From the NCBI RefSeq assembly GCF_000772945.1, contig NZ_JPVN01000001.1, positions 1-64,000 of the forward strand: DNA of 64,000 bases, read 5' to 3'. The position numbers and the translations under genes are program-made. The notes under the pieces were generated by a model. It was not told the DNA's origin. It ran no database searches and saw nothing but the letters and a program-made list of their open reading frames with translations. Of this stretch, positions 48,021-57,960 are shown piece after piece; position 1 is the first letter of the stretch, and each line of letters starts with the position of its first letter. This stretch comes from Ureibacillus manganicus DSM 26584 (GTDB lineage Bacteria; Bacillota; Bacilli; Bacillales_A; Planococcaceae).

Positions 48021-49619
48021 TTAATCCTCAGTAATCCAACTTCGTAGCAATTTTGCAAAGTCTTCTGGTTTTTCTTTCGCCATTTTTTCAAGTTGTTTGC
48101 GGCGAACAGTGCTTTCTGTTTCTTTTTCTTCATTTATATCATCAACAAATAACTCTCTTTGTTCTTCAATTGCTTCTAAGTTCTCTGCCTCTGCCTTACG
48201 TTTTTTCGTAAATAACAGAGATACAACTAATAGAATAATTACTACGACTAATATTCCGCCAATCACCCAAATCCACCATGGAATTACTGGTGTATTGTCA
48301 TCAATAGAAGTGGCATCATTACCATAGAATGGTTGAACAGATACGACAATTTTTTCGCCAATTTGCTGTTCTGTTAAATCTCCAGCAGCTTCTTTATCGA
48401 TTGATGTTCGAACAATAGTTGCAAGTATTTGTTCGATATCTGAACGTACACCATCAGAAAGTGATGTTGCATCATCTCGAACTGGAGGTTCTACAACTAC
48501 TTGAATTCCAATATCACGAATTTTATAAGGGCTTTCTTGAATTTCCTTTGTAATACGACTTACGTCATGATTGATTGTTTCTTCAATTCGCTCGTAGTCA
48601 CCATCACCTGTACCTGTTCCAGCATCAAGGTAATTATCAGTAGCTTGACCACCTTGAGGTGTACCGATAGCAGCATCGGGATTTGAGCCTGTATATGTTT
48701 CAGTAATTCGTTGTGCACTTATTTCAATTCCAGCCATATTTTCTTCATCAACTGGTTGCACTAAATTCTCCTGACGATTTTCTTTTTTAAAGTCGATGTC
48801 AGTTGTTACAGATACAACTACTTTATCTTGTCCCATTAGCGTACCTAGCATTTGTTGTACTTGACGTTGGAGGTCACGTTCAATTGTTTTTTTCACTTCC
48901 ATTTGACCTTGAACGGTATCAGTAGAACCAGAACCAGTTGATGCGGATTCTAAGTCGAAATATTCGGAATACTGATTTGTAATCACAATATTATCGGTAC
49001 TTAAATTGGGAATACTTTTAGATACTAAGTTATATAAAGTTGCAATTTGTTCACTACTAAATTGATGTCCAGGTTCAGTATCGAGTGTAATCGCTGCACT
49101 CGCCTCTTGACTCATATCATTGACAAAAACGCCTTTTTTAGGAAGGGAAATCATGACATTTGCGTTTTTAATTCCATCAATGGTTTTGATCAAGTTTTCT
49201 AATTCAGTTTGAGTAGCAGCAAGTCTAATTACTTCAAATTCGTTATCTGTCATACCGAATCCAGCATTTGTTGTGAAAAAGGAATTATTAATCTCCCCAG
49301 ATTCAGGGTAACCTTGTGCTGCTAAAGAAACTTTTAAAGTATCCACTTCACCTTCAGGTACTAAAATATTTGTACCACCCGGACCGATTTCATAAGTAGT
49401 TCCCTGTGCTGTTAATACCTCTGAAATTTCTCCTACTTCCTTGATTGATAGTTCAGTGAAAAGAGGTACCATTGTTGTTCTTGTAAGTATGTATGTTAGG
49501 ACACTTGCTATGAGAATCACACCTAATACTGTCCCAATTATTGAACCTTTTTGTTTCTTTGTTCTACTTTTCCAGAATTGTGTGGAGTCTGTTTTCACTT
49601 TTGTAAGTCGCTCGTTCAT
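48021..49619 (-). CDS. fliF: Flagellar M-ring protein FliF
   Basis: A 532-aa protein forming the MS ring. A membrane helix at about 27-47 and a second near 445-470 (IWVIGGILVVVIILLVVSLLF) flank the extracellular ring-building motifs, including NVMISLPKKGVFVNDMSQEASAAITL and DKVVVSVTTDIDFKKEN. The cytoplasmic C-terminus (EKPEDFAKLLRSWI) binds FliG. It follows fliE by 58 nt. Confidence 0.98.
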   Translation of the reverse strand: MNERLTKVKTDSTQFWKSRTKKQKGSIIGTVLGVILIASVLTYILTRTTMVPLFTELSIKEVGEISEVLTAQGTTYEIGPGGTNILVPEGEVDTLKVSLAAQGYPESGEINNSFFTTNAGFGMTDNEFEVIRLAATQTELENLIKTIDGIKNANVMISLPKKGVFVNDMSQEASAAITLDTEPGHQFSSEQIATLYNLVSKSIPNLSTDNIVITNQYSEYFDLESASTGSGSTDTVQGQMEVKKTIERDLQRQVQQMLGTLMGQDKVVVSVTTDIDFKKENRQENLVQPVDEENMAGIEISAQRITETYTGSNPDAAIGTPQGGQATDNYLDAGTGTGDGDYERIEETINHDVSRITKEIQESPYKIRDIGIQVVVEPPVRDDATSLSDGVRSDIEQILATIVRTSIDKEAAGDLTEQQIGEKIVVSVQPFYGNDATSIDDNTPVIPWWIWVIGGILVVVIILLVVSLLFTKKRKAEAENLEAIEEQRELFVDDINEEKETESTVRRKQLEKMAKEKPEDFAKLLRSWITED

Positions 49620-49677
49620 TAATGAGACCTCCGGTTATATTGAATACATTAATAACAATTAATATTCGCAATAACCG

Positions 49678-49989
49678 TTAGATTGACATACGCATTATCT
49701 CCTGGTATGCATCAATCACTTTATTACGAACTTCCATTGTAGCACTTAATGTAATACTTGCTTTTTGAGATGCGATCATCACTTCGTGTAGGTCAACATC
49801 TTGTCCAGTAATCAATTTTTGAGTAAATGTATCTGATTGTATTTGTTGATTATTGACAGATTCAATGGCGTTGCTTAAATAGTTGGAAAAATTCTTTCCA
49901 GCCTCATAGGGCGTAGCTTGTACTCCCAATTTATCTGTTTGGTTTGTAATTTGTGTTGGAGTAATTAAAGAAATCGAATTAATTGCCAT
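49678..49989 (-). CDS. fliE: Flagellar hook-basal body protein FliE
   Basis: A 103-aa rod adaptor linking the MS ring to the rod. The C-terminal half is diagnostic: LITGQDVDLHEVMIASQKASITLSATMEVRNKVIDAYQEIMRM. It is the third gene of the operon, 20 nt after flgC, and has the usual size. Confidence 0.96.
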   Translation of the reverse strand: MAINSISLITPTQITNQTDKLGVQATPYEAGKNFSNYLSNAIESVNNQQIQSDTFTQKLITGQDVDLHEVMIASQKASITLSATMEVRNKVIDAYQEIMRMSI

Positions 49990-50009
49990 TATTCATCACC
50001 ATTTCTAGG

Positions 50010-50462
50010 TTATTTCCCTATTTCTAATGCTTTCGTAAGCATTGATTTATTCGCATTAAAGACCGTAATATTTGCTTCATAAGAACGAGTAGCAGATATT
50101 AAATCTACCATTTCTCTTAATAAATCAACATTCGGCATTTCCACATAGCCATCTTCATTTGCGTCAGGGTGTGTTGGATCGTACACTAATTTAAATGGAG
50201 TTTCAGTATCATCACTAATTTTTGTAACTTTCACACCATTACCAACTTCGTTATTACCCATAGCTTTATTTAGGAAGTTTGAAAAACGCCCTTCGTTTGA
50301 TGCTAATGTTACTGTTTTTCTTCGATATGGTTCCCATTGTCCATCAACTTGTTTAGCACGAGTTGTATCGATATTAGCGATGTTGGATGAAATAACATCC
50401 ATTCTTAAACGCTGCGAAGTCAAAGCAGAGGATGTAATATTCATGCTTTTAAAAATAGACAT
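50010..50462 (-). CDS. flgC: Flagellar basal-body rod protein FlgC
   Basis: A 150-aa proximal rod protein. The N-terminal SIFKSMNITSSALTSQRLRMDVISSNIANIDTTRA and C-terminal MPNVDLLREMVDLISATRSYEANITVFNANKSMLTKALEIGK are the family hallmarks. It is secreted by the type III apparatus without cleavage. It follows flgB by 2 nt. Confidence 0.97.
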   Translation of the reverse strand: MSIFKSMNITSSALTSQRLRMDVISSNIANIDTTRAKQVDGQWEPYRRKTVTLASNEGRFSNFLNKAMGNNEVGNGVKVTKISDDTETPFKLVYDPTHPDANEDGYVEMPNVDLLREMVDLISATRSYEANITVFNANKSMLTKALEIGK

Positions 50463-50464
50463 AA

Positions 50465-50857
50465 TTAACGGCCTCCTTTTATCACAGTGTTTAATGTATT
50501 TAACTTCCCGTTAATACGATCTACTAAAGCGTTATAATAGATAGTATTCTCAGCCAATTTCGCTTGCTCGGCGTCCATATCAACACCATTACCATCGTTT
50601 CTATATTTAAAAATCTCGTAACTCATTACGCCAGAATTTCTGTTTGTAATCTCAAAATTATAATGTCTCACATTAGTTCTATTTGCAGAAAAAATAGTAG
50701 TTTGTGTTTCATTTAATATATTTTTAAAACTAACATCTTTCGCTTTATAATTTGGCGTGTCAACATTTGCTATATTTTGCGCTATCGCTTTGTTTTTTAA
50801 GGTCGAATATTGCAAACCCTTTTCTAAACTGTGAATAGTCCCTCCAAATAAGCTCAA
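50465..50857 (-). CDS. flgB: Flagellar basal-body rod protein FlgB
   Basis: A 130-aa proximal rod protein and the first gene of the fla/che operon. I choose the TTG at 50857: GAGGTG lies 6 nt upstream and the protein then begins MSLFGGTIHSLEKGLQ, matching B. subtilis FlgB (MSLF..., 129 aa). A GTG nine bases upstream lies inside the ribosome site. The conserved ALKNKAIAQNIAN-type motif is seen as STLKNKAIAQNIANVDTPNYKAK. Translation from TTG may keep output low. Confidence 0.95.
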   Translation of the reverse strand: MSLFGGTIHSLEKGLQYSTLKNKAIAQNIANVDTPNYKAKDVSFKNILNETQTTIFSANRTNVRHYNFEITNRNSGVMSYEIFKYRNDGNGVDMDAEQAKLAENTIYYNALVDRINGKLNTLNTVIKGGR

Positions 50858-50906
50858 ACGTTTCACCTCTTTTAAAAAAATTACTATTCCATAACATTCT
50901 CATCTA

Positions 50907-50935
50907 ATTTTAATGAAGTTAATGAAATGTGTCTA
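50907..50935 (-). promoter_or_regulatory. Sigma-A promoter of the fla/che operon
   Basis: Minus strand: TAGACA, 17 nt, TAAAAT, each 5 of 6 to consensus, with a leader of about 43 nt to flgB. The 338-bp gap 50858-51195 also holds the codY terminator and no gene. A GGCGATAG sequence (50933-50940 on the plus strand as CTATCGCC) weakly resembles a SigD -10 box, but no TAAA box lies at the right distance, so I do not call a SigD promoter. Confidence 0.65.
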
Positions 50936-51150
50936 TCGCCTTTTGTCGTATTTTAATAGGCTAATAGAACTATTTTTGACATCATTTTTCGAGAATTTTT
51001 CACTTCTTTCTCTTTTGTTCATCGAAATTCGACAGGGGATTATTAACTAATTTTGAAGTTTTTAGTGCATTTGAACATTTTTTATAAGTAATTAGATATA
51101 CATTTCTATAAAATTATGTATATTAAATAGTCTAATGGACCTAAACATGT

Positions 51151-51185
51151 AAAAAAGGATTTCATCATGAAGATGAAACCCTTTA
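51151..51185 (-). terminator. Rho-independent terminator after codY
   Basis: Minus strand: GGGTTTCATC, 5-nt loop, GATGAAATCC, then six T. It lies about 15 nt past the codY stop and isolates the xerC-codY operon from fla/che. Confidence 0.92.
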
Positions 51186-51195
51186 TTTGACATAA

Positions 51196-51975
51196 TTATT
51201 TCATTTTTATTTCAGCTAATGCATTTAAGAATTTATCATTTAATACTTTTATATACGTACCTTTCATTCCTAGAGAACGTGATTCGATTACACCAGCAGA
51301 TTCTAATTTACGAAGAGCATTTACGATAACAGATCTTGTAATTCCTACACGATCAGCAATTTTAGAAGCAACTAAAAGACCTTCATAACCATCAAGTTCT
51401 TCAAAGATATGCTCAATTGCTTCTAATTCACTATATGATAAAGAATTAATCGCCATTTGAACTACTGCTTTACTACGAGCTTCTTCTTCGATTTCTTCTG
51501 ATTTTTCACGTAAAATTTCCATACCAACTACCGTTGCACCGTATTCAGCTAAGATTAAATCATCATCTTCGAATTGGTCGTGTAAGCGAGCTACTATTAG
51601 TGTCCCTAGACGTTCGCCTCCACCATTAATAGGAACAATCGTTGTTAAACCATTTTGGAATAGATCTTTGTTTTCAATTGGGAAAACTGTATGTTCGCTA
51701 TTAATATCAAGGTTTGTTGAAGTTTCAGTTAATGTAAATAAGTTTGTTGTATATTCTTCCGGGAATTGACGCTCTTCAAACATTTTTTTCATGCGCTCAT
51801 TCTCAATTTTGTGGTGAATAGAAATACCAAGTAATTTTCCCTTACGACTTACAATAAAAACGTTACAATCAATTATATCGCCAAGTGTGTCTGCCATTTC
51901 TTTAAAATTAACAGGTTTACCAGCAGATGCTTGTAGCATCGAGTTAATTTTACGTGTTTTACTTAATAAATTCAT
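51196..51975 (-). CDS. codY: GTP-sensing global transcriptional repressor CodY
   Basis: A 259-aa protein, the standard length once the ATG at 51975 (GGAGGATATATACAA upstream) is used. The N-terminal GAF domain (about 1-155) binds branched-chain amino acids; the C-terminal winged helix-turn-helix is [43 protein letters not shown] (about 200-245). CodY with GTP represses nutrient-scavenging genes and, in B. subtilis, fla/che. It is last in xerC-hslV-hslU-codY, directly upstream of the fla/che promoter. Confidence 0.98.
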   Translation of the reverse strand: MNLLSKTRKINSMLQASAGKPVNFKEMADTLGDIIDCNVFIVSRKGKLLGISIHHKIENERMKKMFEERQFPEEYTTNLFTLTETSTNLDINSEHTVFPIENKDLFQNGLTTIVPINGGGERLGTLIVARLHDQFEDDDLILAEYGATVVGMEILREKSEEIEEEARSKAVVQMAINSLSYSELEAIEHIFEELDGYEGLLVASKIADRVGITRSVIVNALRKLESAGVIESRSLGMKGTYIKVLNDKFLNALAEIKMK

Positions 51976-52118
51976 TTGTATATATCCTCCTAAAGGCTTT
52001 CGTACCCTTATTTTAAACATTACTATTAGTTTTATCCTGAATTATTGGAAAAATGTTAATACGGTCTTTGTTTTGATCAAGCCAAGAACTGGTACACTAA
52101 CTATTAAAAGATTACTCT

Positions 52119-53519
52119 CTATAGAATAAACTGAGATAAGTCTTTATTTTTTGAAATTTCCCCTAGTTTTCGATCGACATATGCCGGCGTTATTTCAATA
52201 TGGCTTGGAGCAATTTCAGAAGCTTCAAAAGATAATTCTTCGAGCAAACGCTCTAAAATTGTATGCAATCTCCTAGCACCAATATTGTCAGTGTCTTGGT
52301 TTACCTGTGTTGCAATTTCTGCAATGCGATCAATTGCATCATCTGTGAAATTGATCGTTACACCTTCTGTTTCTAGTAAAGCTTTATATTGTAATATTAA
52401 TGACTGATCCGGCTCTTTTAAAATACGAATAAAATCATCTTTTGTTAATTTTTCAAGCTCTACACGAATTGGGAAACGCCCTTGCAGTTCTGGTATTAAA
52501 TCACTTGGTTTAGACATATGAAAAGCACCAGCTGCAATAAATAATATGAAGTCAGTTTTTACAGGGCCGTATTTTGTAGTAACTGTTGACCCTTCCACAA
52601 TTGGTAGAATGTCTCGTTGAACACCTTCTCTTGAAACATCTGCAGATTGAGATGATCCACGACTAGCAATCTTATCAATTTCGTCTATAAAGATAATCCC
52701 CGATTGTTCTGCTCTATCAATTGCTTCTTGAGCTAATTCATCAGAATCAATTAATTTATTTGCCTCTTCAATGACCAAAACTCTACGTGCGTCTTTTACT
52801 TTCATTTTTCTTTTCTTTTTCTTTTTAGGCATTAAGTTTGAAAGCATATCTTGCATGCCTGATGAACCCATATCCATGCCCATTCCCGGCATCATATCAA
52901 ACATAGCAGTATTTTGTTCAGTTACTTCGACTGTTACAATCGATTCTTCAAGCTTACCTGCTTTTAAGTCAGCTGCAATTTGAGAACGTTTTGAACGAAC
53001 TTCTGTTTCCTCTTGTGAAGAATCATCATTTGGCTTGTCGTTCTTTTGACCACCGAATAACATTTCAAAAGGATTTTGTGCCACATTATCTTTTTTCCTT
53101 GAAGGAACTAATAATTTTACAATGGCTTCATTTGCAAGAGCTTCTGCTTGTTCCTTCACATTATTCATCATTTCATCTTTAACTAATCTTCTTGAAGCTT
53201 CTACTAAATCACGTACCATCGACTCAACATCTCTTCCAACATAGCCGACCTCAGTAAACTTAGTTGCTTCCACTTTTATGAATGGAGCATTTGTTAGTTT
53301 TGCTATTCGTCTTGCAATTTCTGTTTTACCAACACCAGTTGGACCAATCATTAAAATGTTTTTTGGTATAATTTCGTTTTTTAAGTCTTCACTTAACATT
53401 GAGCGTCGAAAACGATTACGAAGTGCAATTGCTACAGCTCTTTTCGCTTGCGTTTGTCCAACAATATGTCTGTTCAAATGTTCTGTAATTTGTCTAGGCG
53501 TTAAATTTAGTCCTGTCAT
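52119..53519 (-). CDS. hslU: ATP-dependent protease ATPase subunit HslU (ClpY)
   Basis: A 466-aa AAA+ unfoldase partner of HslV. Walker A GPTGVGKT at 59-66; Walker [15 protein letters not shown]; the intermediate I domain (about 110-245) has a Lys-rich [10 protein letters not shown] stretch; the sensor-2 region [21 protein letters not shown] is conserved and the C-terminus ends in the hydrophobic FIL that docks into HslV. It overlaps hslV by 4 nt, with GGAGG 10 nt before the ATG. Confidence 0.98.
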   Translation of the reverse strand: MTGLNLTPRQITEHLNRHIVGQTQAKRAVAIALRNRFRRSMLSEDLKNEIIPKNILMIGPTGVGKTEIARRIAKLTNAPFIKVEATKFTEVGYVGRDVESMVRDLVEASRRLVKDEMMNNVKEQAEALANEAIVKLLVPSRKKDNVAQNPFEMLFGGQKNDKPNDDSSQEETEVRSKRSQIAADLKAGKLEESIVTVEVTEQNTAMFDMMPGMGMDMGSSGMQDMLSNLMPKKKKKRKMKVKDARRVLVIEEANKLIDSDELAQEAIDRAEQSGIIFIDEIDKIASRGSSQSADVSREGVQRDILPIVEGSTVTTKYGPVKTDFILFIAAGAFHMSKPSDLIPELQGRFPIRVELEKLTKDDFIRILKEPDQSLILQYKALLETEGVTINFTDDAIDRIAEIATQVNQDTDNIGARRLHTILERLLEELSFEASEIAPSHIEITPAYVDRKLGEISKNKDLSQFIL

Positions 53520-54064
53520 TCTTCAAGCGCCTCCACGATTATATTATGGTTTGTATACACACAAATATCTGCTGCTACAGTTAAAGCAGCCTCTGCAATT
53601 TCTTTAGCAGTTAAATGTTCACCTGCATGTCTTTTTAAAGCCCTACCAGCAGATAATGCATAATTACCTCCCGAACCAATGGCTAATATTCCATCGTCTG
53701 GCTCAATTACTTCTCCAGTACCTGAAATAAGAAGTAGAGTATTTTTATCCATAACTAATAACAAAGCTTCCAGTTGACGTAGCATTTTATCACCACGCCA
53801 TTGTTTTGCCACTTCTACCGCTGCTCTTTGTAAGTTACCATTGTATTCGTTTAACTTTGCTTCAAACATTTCGAATAATGTAAAAGCATCTGCAACGGAT
53901 CCTGCAAATCCTGCTAAAACCTTACCTTGATACAGTCTTCTTACTTTCCTTGCAGTATGTTTCATTACAACAGCATTACCTAGTGTTACTTGACCATCAC
54001 CAGCCATCGCACATTTTCCATTATGGTGAATTGCAAATATAGTAGTTGCATGAAATTGTCCCAT
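53516..54064 (-). CDS. hslV: ATP-dependent protease subunit HslV (ClpQ)
   Basis: The start is the second ATG at 54064 (GGGAG with 7-nt spacing; the ATG two codons upstream is 1 nt from that site), giving 182 aa and N-terminus [16 protein letters not shown]. The protein forms the proteolytic double ring. [37 protein letters not shown] and [16 protein letters not shown] are conserved. B. subtilis ClpQ was reported to use an N-terminal Ser; here no Ser is near the N-terminus, so the Thr of HATT after processing is the likely nucleophile. Confidence 0.97.
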   Translation of the reverse strand: MGQFHATTIFAIHHNGKCAMAGDGQVTLGNAVVMKHTARKVRRLYQGKVLAGFAGSVADAFTLFEMFEAKLNEYNGNLQRAAVEVAKQWRGDKMLRQLEALLLVMDKNTLLLISGTGEVIEPDDGILAIGSGGNYALSAGRALKRHAGEHLTAKEIAEAALTVAADICVYTNHNIIVEALEE

Positions 54065-54220
54065 AATCATTCTCCCTTAATCAAATTCGCCTTGACATTT
54101 CTAACGATAAATGACTTTCACTAGTCTTAGATCATTTTTTGCGTAGATGTGTCTCACAAAATTACAAACCTTATGCTGACACAAACTATATATCGATGCG
54201 TAATCCTTTGCTTTTCGAAG

Positions 54221-55120
54221 TTAAGCCCTTGGATGTGCTTTCATATAAGTATTTCGAAGATGCTCTTTTGTTACGTGTGTATATACTTGTGTAGATGACA
54301 AAGTTGCATGTCCTAATAGTTCTTGAACAGTTCTTAAATCAGCACCATTGTTTAGTAGATGCGTTGCAAAAGTATGTCTGAGCATATGTGGATAAATTTT
54401 AGTTTTCAAAGATGCGTTTTCAATCATTTCATTTAATATATAACGCACTCCACCGGCAGTAAGTTCGTTTCCTCGCATATTTACAAATAAACGATTATGT
54501 TTTGTATGCTTCATCATTTTCGGCCGAGCTTCATGAATATATTTTATTAATGCATCTTGTGCAAAATGCCCGAAAGGTACGATTCGTTCCTTTCTTCCTT
54601 TACCCATGACTCTTAAAATAGAATAATTTAGATCTATATCATCTAACTCAATAGATACACACTCACTAACACGGATCCCTGAAGCATAAAGCAACTCAAG
54701 TAGAGCAATATTGCGTATAGATTTTATATCTTCACCAATATTTTCTTCAAATAATTTCGAGAGTTCTTCCTCATAAAAAAAGTTTGGTAATCTTTTTTCT
54801 TTTTTGGGATGGTAGAGTGAAGAAAAAGGCGCGTCATCCAATTGATATTCCCGATTTAAAAAGCGGAAAAATGAACGAATGGAGGAAATTTTTCTTGATA
54901 TTGAAGTTCTAGCTTTTTTTTCATCATATAATTTAGTTACATACAACCTCGCATGGAGATACTCTACATCATTTAAATCTGCGATTCCTTCACGCTTACA
55001 AAATTCTAAGAAATCATTCAAATCATATTGGTATTCTTTTACAGTATGTATCGAAAAGTTTCTTTCTAACTGTATATATCGAATAAATTGTCCTAAGCTA
55101 TCTTCTATATTTATCGACAT
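54221..55120 (-). CDS. xerC: Site-specific tyrosine recombinase XerC (CodV)
   Basis: A 299-aa recombinase that with XerD resolves chromosome dimers at dif. ATG 55120 follows GGAGGTGTTTGT; a longer frame lacks a site. The N-terminal SAM-like core-binding domain (about 6-95) precedes the catalytic domain, in which all residues are seen: Arg in YASGIRVSE, Lys in GKGRKERIVP, His/Arg in HMLRHTFATH, His in LLGHATLSST and Tyr in TQVYTHV. It heads xerC-hslV-hslU-codY, as codV does in B. subtilis. The 156-bp gap to hslV holds no recognisable feature. Confidence 0.97.
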   Translation of the reverse strand: MSINIEDSLGQFIRYIQLERNFSIHTVKEYQYDLNDFLEFCKREGIADLNDVEYLHARLYVTKLYDEKKARTSISRKISSIRSFFRFLNREYQLDDAPFSSLYHPKKEKRLPNFFYEEELSKLFEENIGEDIKSIRNIALLELLYASGIRVSECVSIELDDIDLNYSILRVMGKGRKERIVPFGHFAQDALIKYIHEARPKMMKHTKHNRLFVNMRGNELTAGGVRYILNEMIENASLKTKIYPHMLRHTFATHLLNNGADLRTVQELLGHATLSSTQVYTHVTKEHLRNTYMKAHPRA

Positions 55121-55331
55121 ACAAACACCTCCAATACAAATCCTTCGGCTGTATGGATACAATTCCATATAGACAATGCTAAAACTATATGAGAATAGAT
55201 TGGAACATTATTACCCATTTACTATTTATGTGTTAAACCACCATATGGAGTTATCTTAAAACTCCAAATATGACACTAAACTTATCTCAATAAATAATCA
55301 AGTGAAAAATACATAATAATTGTTAAGAATG

Positions 55332-55346
55332 AGTAAACGTTAACAA
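55332..55346 (-). promoter_or_regulatory. Candidate cre (CcpA) site upstream of xerC
   Basis: The minus strand reads TTGTTAACGTTTACT, matching the degenerate cre consensus WTGNAANCGNWNNCW at all but one position. It lies about 55-70 nt downstream of the proposed -10 box, a place where bound CcpA could block elongation. Short degenerate sites arise by chance, so this is tentative. Confidence 0.3.
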
Positions 55347-55391
55347 TTTAGTAAAGAATAGCTAATCCATATAAATGTATACAATATGAAA

Positions 55392-55430
55392 GCCTCTAAA
55401 ATTATAACAACTTTTAGAGGCAAAAATCAA
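55392..55430 (-). terminator. Terminator after topA with an embedded promoter-like sequence
   Basis: Minus strand: GCCTCTAAAA and TTTTAGAGGC (55412-55421 and 55392-55401) form a perfect 10-bp stem with a short T-rich tail. The loop contains TGTTATAAT, an extended -10, and TTGATT lies 18 nt upstream of it (55425-55430), so a promoter for xerC may overlap the terminator. Between here and xerC (55121-55391) I see only AT-rich DNA and the cre-like site. Confidence 0.6.
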
Positions 55431-55500
55431 ATATATTGTTTGAGAATTCATAAAATTTAGAATCGTGTTTACAATTTGTTCAATATTAGTGTGAAGTTAT

Positions 55501-55771
55501 TTATCGCGAGTGTTTTCCGCTTTTCACAGAAAGTGGCGCTTTTTTGTCGCCGACGCGGAGCTGGGCGAGCGTTCTTCGCTTTTCTTATTGTCTAGCTCCG
55601 AACGCTAGCTCCTCGGCAACTTCAAAACCGTCTGCAAGAGCAAAGAGCGCTCTTTTGTCGGTTTCTCCGAAGTACATGGATGTACGAGTGCCGGGAGTGC
55701 GACAGGATGTCGCGTTTACGAACGGCCAGTTGCGGTCGGAGCTGGGCGAGCGTTCTTCGCTTTTCTTATTG
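55501..55771. repeat. Intergenic repeat element(s) between topA and xerC
   Basis: A GC-richer block made of a complete element (about 55586-55771) preceded by the right end of a second copy. The 34-bp end sequence starting GGAGCTGGGCGAGCGTTC occurs identically at 55557-55590 and 55738-55771. The complete element opens TTGTCTAGCTCCGAACGC, imperfectly inverted relative to its end. From memory, elements of the form TGTCTAGCTCC...GAGCTGGGCGAGGCG are common between genes in Bacillales. The last bases TTATTG lie inside topA and provide its stop codon. No convincing protein is encoded. Confidence 0.75.
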
Positions 55772-57844
55772 AACGGCAGCTTCCTCATAATCACATTTCG
55801 TACATTGGATTTGTACACCTTTTTTCAATTTCTTCTCTATTAATAATGAACTACATTTTGGACAAGGTCTACTAATTGGCTTATCCCAAGATACAAATTC
55901 ACATTCTGGATAATTGTTGCAACCATAAAACGTTCGTCTCGTTTTACTTTTTCTTTCAACGATTTCGCCAGTCTCACAAGAAGGACATTTTACCCCAATC
56001 AGTTTTAAAATCGCTTTTGTGTTACGACAATCTGGAAAGTTTGAACACGCCATAAATTTGCCGTAACGCCCTAATTTATAAACCATTGGGGCTCCACAGT
56101 TTTCACAATCTTCACCTGCTGGTTCATCTTTTATCTCAATTTTTTCCATCGTTTCTTCTGCATGTTTTAAATATTTTTCAAAATCACGGTAAAATTCATC
56201 GATTATTTCTACCCAATTCGATTGACCATCTTCAACCTTGTCGAGATCTTGTTCCATTTTTGCAGTAAATTCAATATTGATAATTTCTGGGAAAAATTCA
56301 CTCATCAATTGATGGACAATTTCACCAAGCTCCGTTGGAACAAATCGTTTTGCGTCTAATTGTACGTAACCTCTTTTTTGGATAACATCAAGAGTTGGAG
56401 CATAAGTTGATGGTCGACCAATTCCTAATTCCTCAAGCTCTTTTACTAATCTCGCCTCAGTATAACGTGGTGGCGGCTGAGTAAAATGTTGGTTAGGAAT
56501 AATCTCTAATGAATTTACCTTATCTCCTATTTCCATTTCAGGTAAAAGCTTAGTTGTTTCTTCTGTTTGATCATCTGTACCTTCAATATAAAGTTTCATA
56601 AACCCAGGGAACTTCACTTGAGATCCATTGGCACGGAAGTATACTCCGGAATTTTCCAAATCGACTGAAACAGTATCTAATACAGCAGGTGCCATTTGAC
56701 TCGCCACAAAGCGGTCCCAAATAAGTCGATATAATCTCAATTGGTCACGACTTAGGACATCCTTAAGGGACTCAGGTGTTCTTAGTACACTTGTAGGTCG
56801 GATTGCTTCGTGAGCGTCTTGGGCATTTGTTGATTTTTTAGCCTTTTTACCCTCTCCGACAACATAATCCGCACCATATTTTTCTTTAATATACTCGTAG
56901 CTTTCAGTTTTTGCTGTTTCGGAAATACGTGTAGAATCCGTACGCATATACGTAATTAACCCGACAGTTCCTTCTTTTTTCCCTACATCAATACCTTCAT
57001 AGAGTTGTTGTGCTAGCATCATGGTTTTCTTTGCACGGAAATTTAGTTTTCTAGCAGCTTCTTGTTGCAAGGATGAAGTAGTAAATGCCGGTGAAGCATT
57101 TCTTTTTCGTTCTTTTTTAACCACATTTGTAACAACGAACTCATCACCATTTAAGCTTTTTAATATTTCATTTACTTGAGCTTCATTTGTTAATTTGACT
57201 TTTTCTTTGTCAGTTCCATAGAAAAAAGACTCAAATGGCTTTTTGCCTTTTTCAAAAGTGGCTTCAATTGACCAATATTCTTCTGGAACGAAATTTTTAA
57301 TCTCGTTTTCACGGTCAATAATTAGACGCATTGTTACAGACTGTACTCTACCAGCCGATAATCCTTTTTTCACCTTTTTCCATAAAAGTGGACTGATGTT
57401 ATATCCAACTAGGCGGTCTAAAATCCGGCGAGCTTGTTGTGCATCTACTAAATCCATATTAATTGCTCTTGGGTTTTTAAAAGATTCTAATATTGCATCT
57501 TTTGTAATTTCATTGAATACAACTCGACAGTCAGAATTTGTATCAATATTTAATGCTTGGGCTAGATGCCAAGCAATCGCTTCACCTTCGCGATCCGGGT
57601 CGGCTGCAAGATATACTTTTTTAGCTTTTTTTGCAGCAGTTTTTAAATCCTGTAATACCGGACCCTTCCCACGAATTGTAATGTACTTTGGTGTGTAGTT
57701 GTTTTCTACATCAATTCCTGTTGTACTTCGTGGTAAATCACGAACATGTCCAATAGACGCTTTCACTTTATATTTCTTTCCTAAATATCTTTCAATTGTT
57801 TTTGCTTTTGCTGGTGACTCAACAATCACTAAATAATCTGCCAT
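55766..57844 (-). CDS. topA: DNA topoisomerase I
   Basis: A 692-aa type IA topoisomerase (B. subtilis 691) relaxing negative supercoils. Toprim domain at the N-terminus ([36 protein letters not shown]); active Tyr in [13 protein letters not shown] near 300; then [22 protein letters not shown]. Three C-terminal C4 zinc ribbons follow: CENCGAPMV...[16 protein letters not shown]...CNNYPEC and CPKCSSLLI...CTKCDYE. ATG 57844 follows GGGGGATGTAATA; the longer frame has no site. The stop codon falls in the edge of an intergenic repeat, yet length is normal. Confidence 0.97.
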   Translation of the reverse strand: MADYLVIVESPAKAKTIERYLGKKYKVKASIGHVRDLPRSTTGIDVENNYTPKYITIRGKGPVLQDLKTAAKKAKKVYLAADPDREGEAIAWHLAQALNIDTNSDCRVVFNEITKDAILESFKNPRAINMDLVDAQQARRILDRLVGYNISPLLWKKVKKGLSAGRVQSVTMRLIIDRENEIKNFVPEEYWSIEATFEKGKKPFESFFYGTDKEKVKLTNEAQVNEILKSLNGDEFVVTNVVKKERKRNASPAFTTSSLQQEAARKLNFRAKKTMMLAQQLYEGIDVGKKEGTVGLITYMRTDSTRISETAKTESYEYIKEKYGADYVVGEGKKAKKSTNAQDAHEAIRPTSVLRTPESLKDVLSRDQLRLYRLIWDRFVASQMAPAVLDTVSVDLENSGVYFRANGSQVKFPGFMKLYIEGTDDQTEETTKLLPEMEIGDKVNSLEIIPNQHFTQPPPRYTEARLVKELEELGIGRPSTYAPTLDVIQKRGYVQLDAKRFVPTELGEIVHQLMSEFFPEIINIEFTAKMEQDLDKVEDGQSNWVEIIDEFYRDFEKYLKHAEETMEKIEIKDEPAGEDCENCGAPMVYKLGRYGKFMACSNFPDCRNTKAILKLIGVKCPSCETGEIVERKSKTRRTFYGCNNYPECEFVSWDKPISRPCPKCSSLLIEKKLKKGVQIQCTKCDYEEAAVQ

Positions 57845-57960
57845 TATTACATCCCCCTGTAGAGGTAAATTCTTTAAAAAATCTATTATAGTTAAATTTG
57901 TATGAAAATGAATACCTGTTGCAAAATGTATAACAGTTTGAAAGATAATGCAACTTTTTT

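Noticed and set aside
50930-50960. SigD promoter for fla/che
   Set aside because: GGCGATAG resembles the -10 box but no TAAA sequence lies about 15 nt upstream.
50983-50997. CodY-box-like sequence upstream of the fla/che promoter
   Set aside because: AATTCTCGAAAAATG has four mismatches to AATTTTCWGAAAATT, and it lies some 50 bp upstream of the -35; CodY control is plausible but not shown.
54221-55120. Phage integrase and attachment site
   Set aside because: The recombinase is the housekeeping XerC in its conserved operon; no phage genes or direct attachment repeats are nearby.
55544-55843. Open frames over the repeat between topA and xerC
   Set aside because: They follow the repeat and the topA end on either strand; no ribosome site and no TrmFO similarity.
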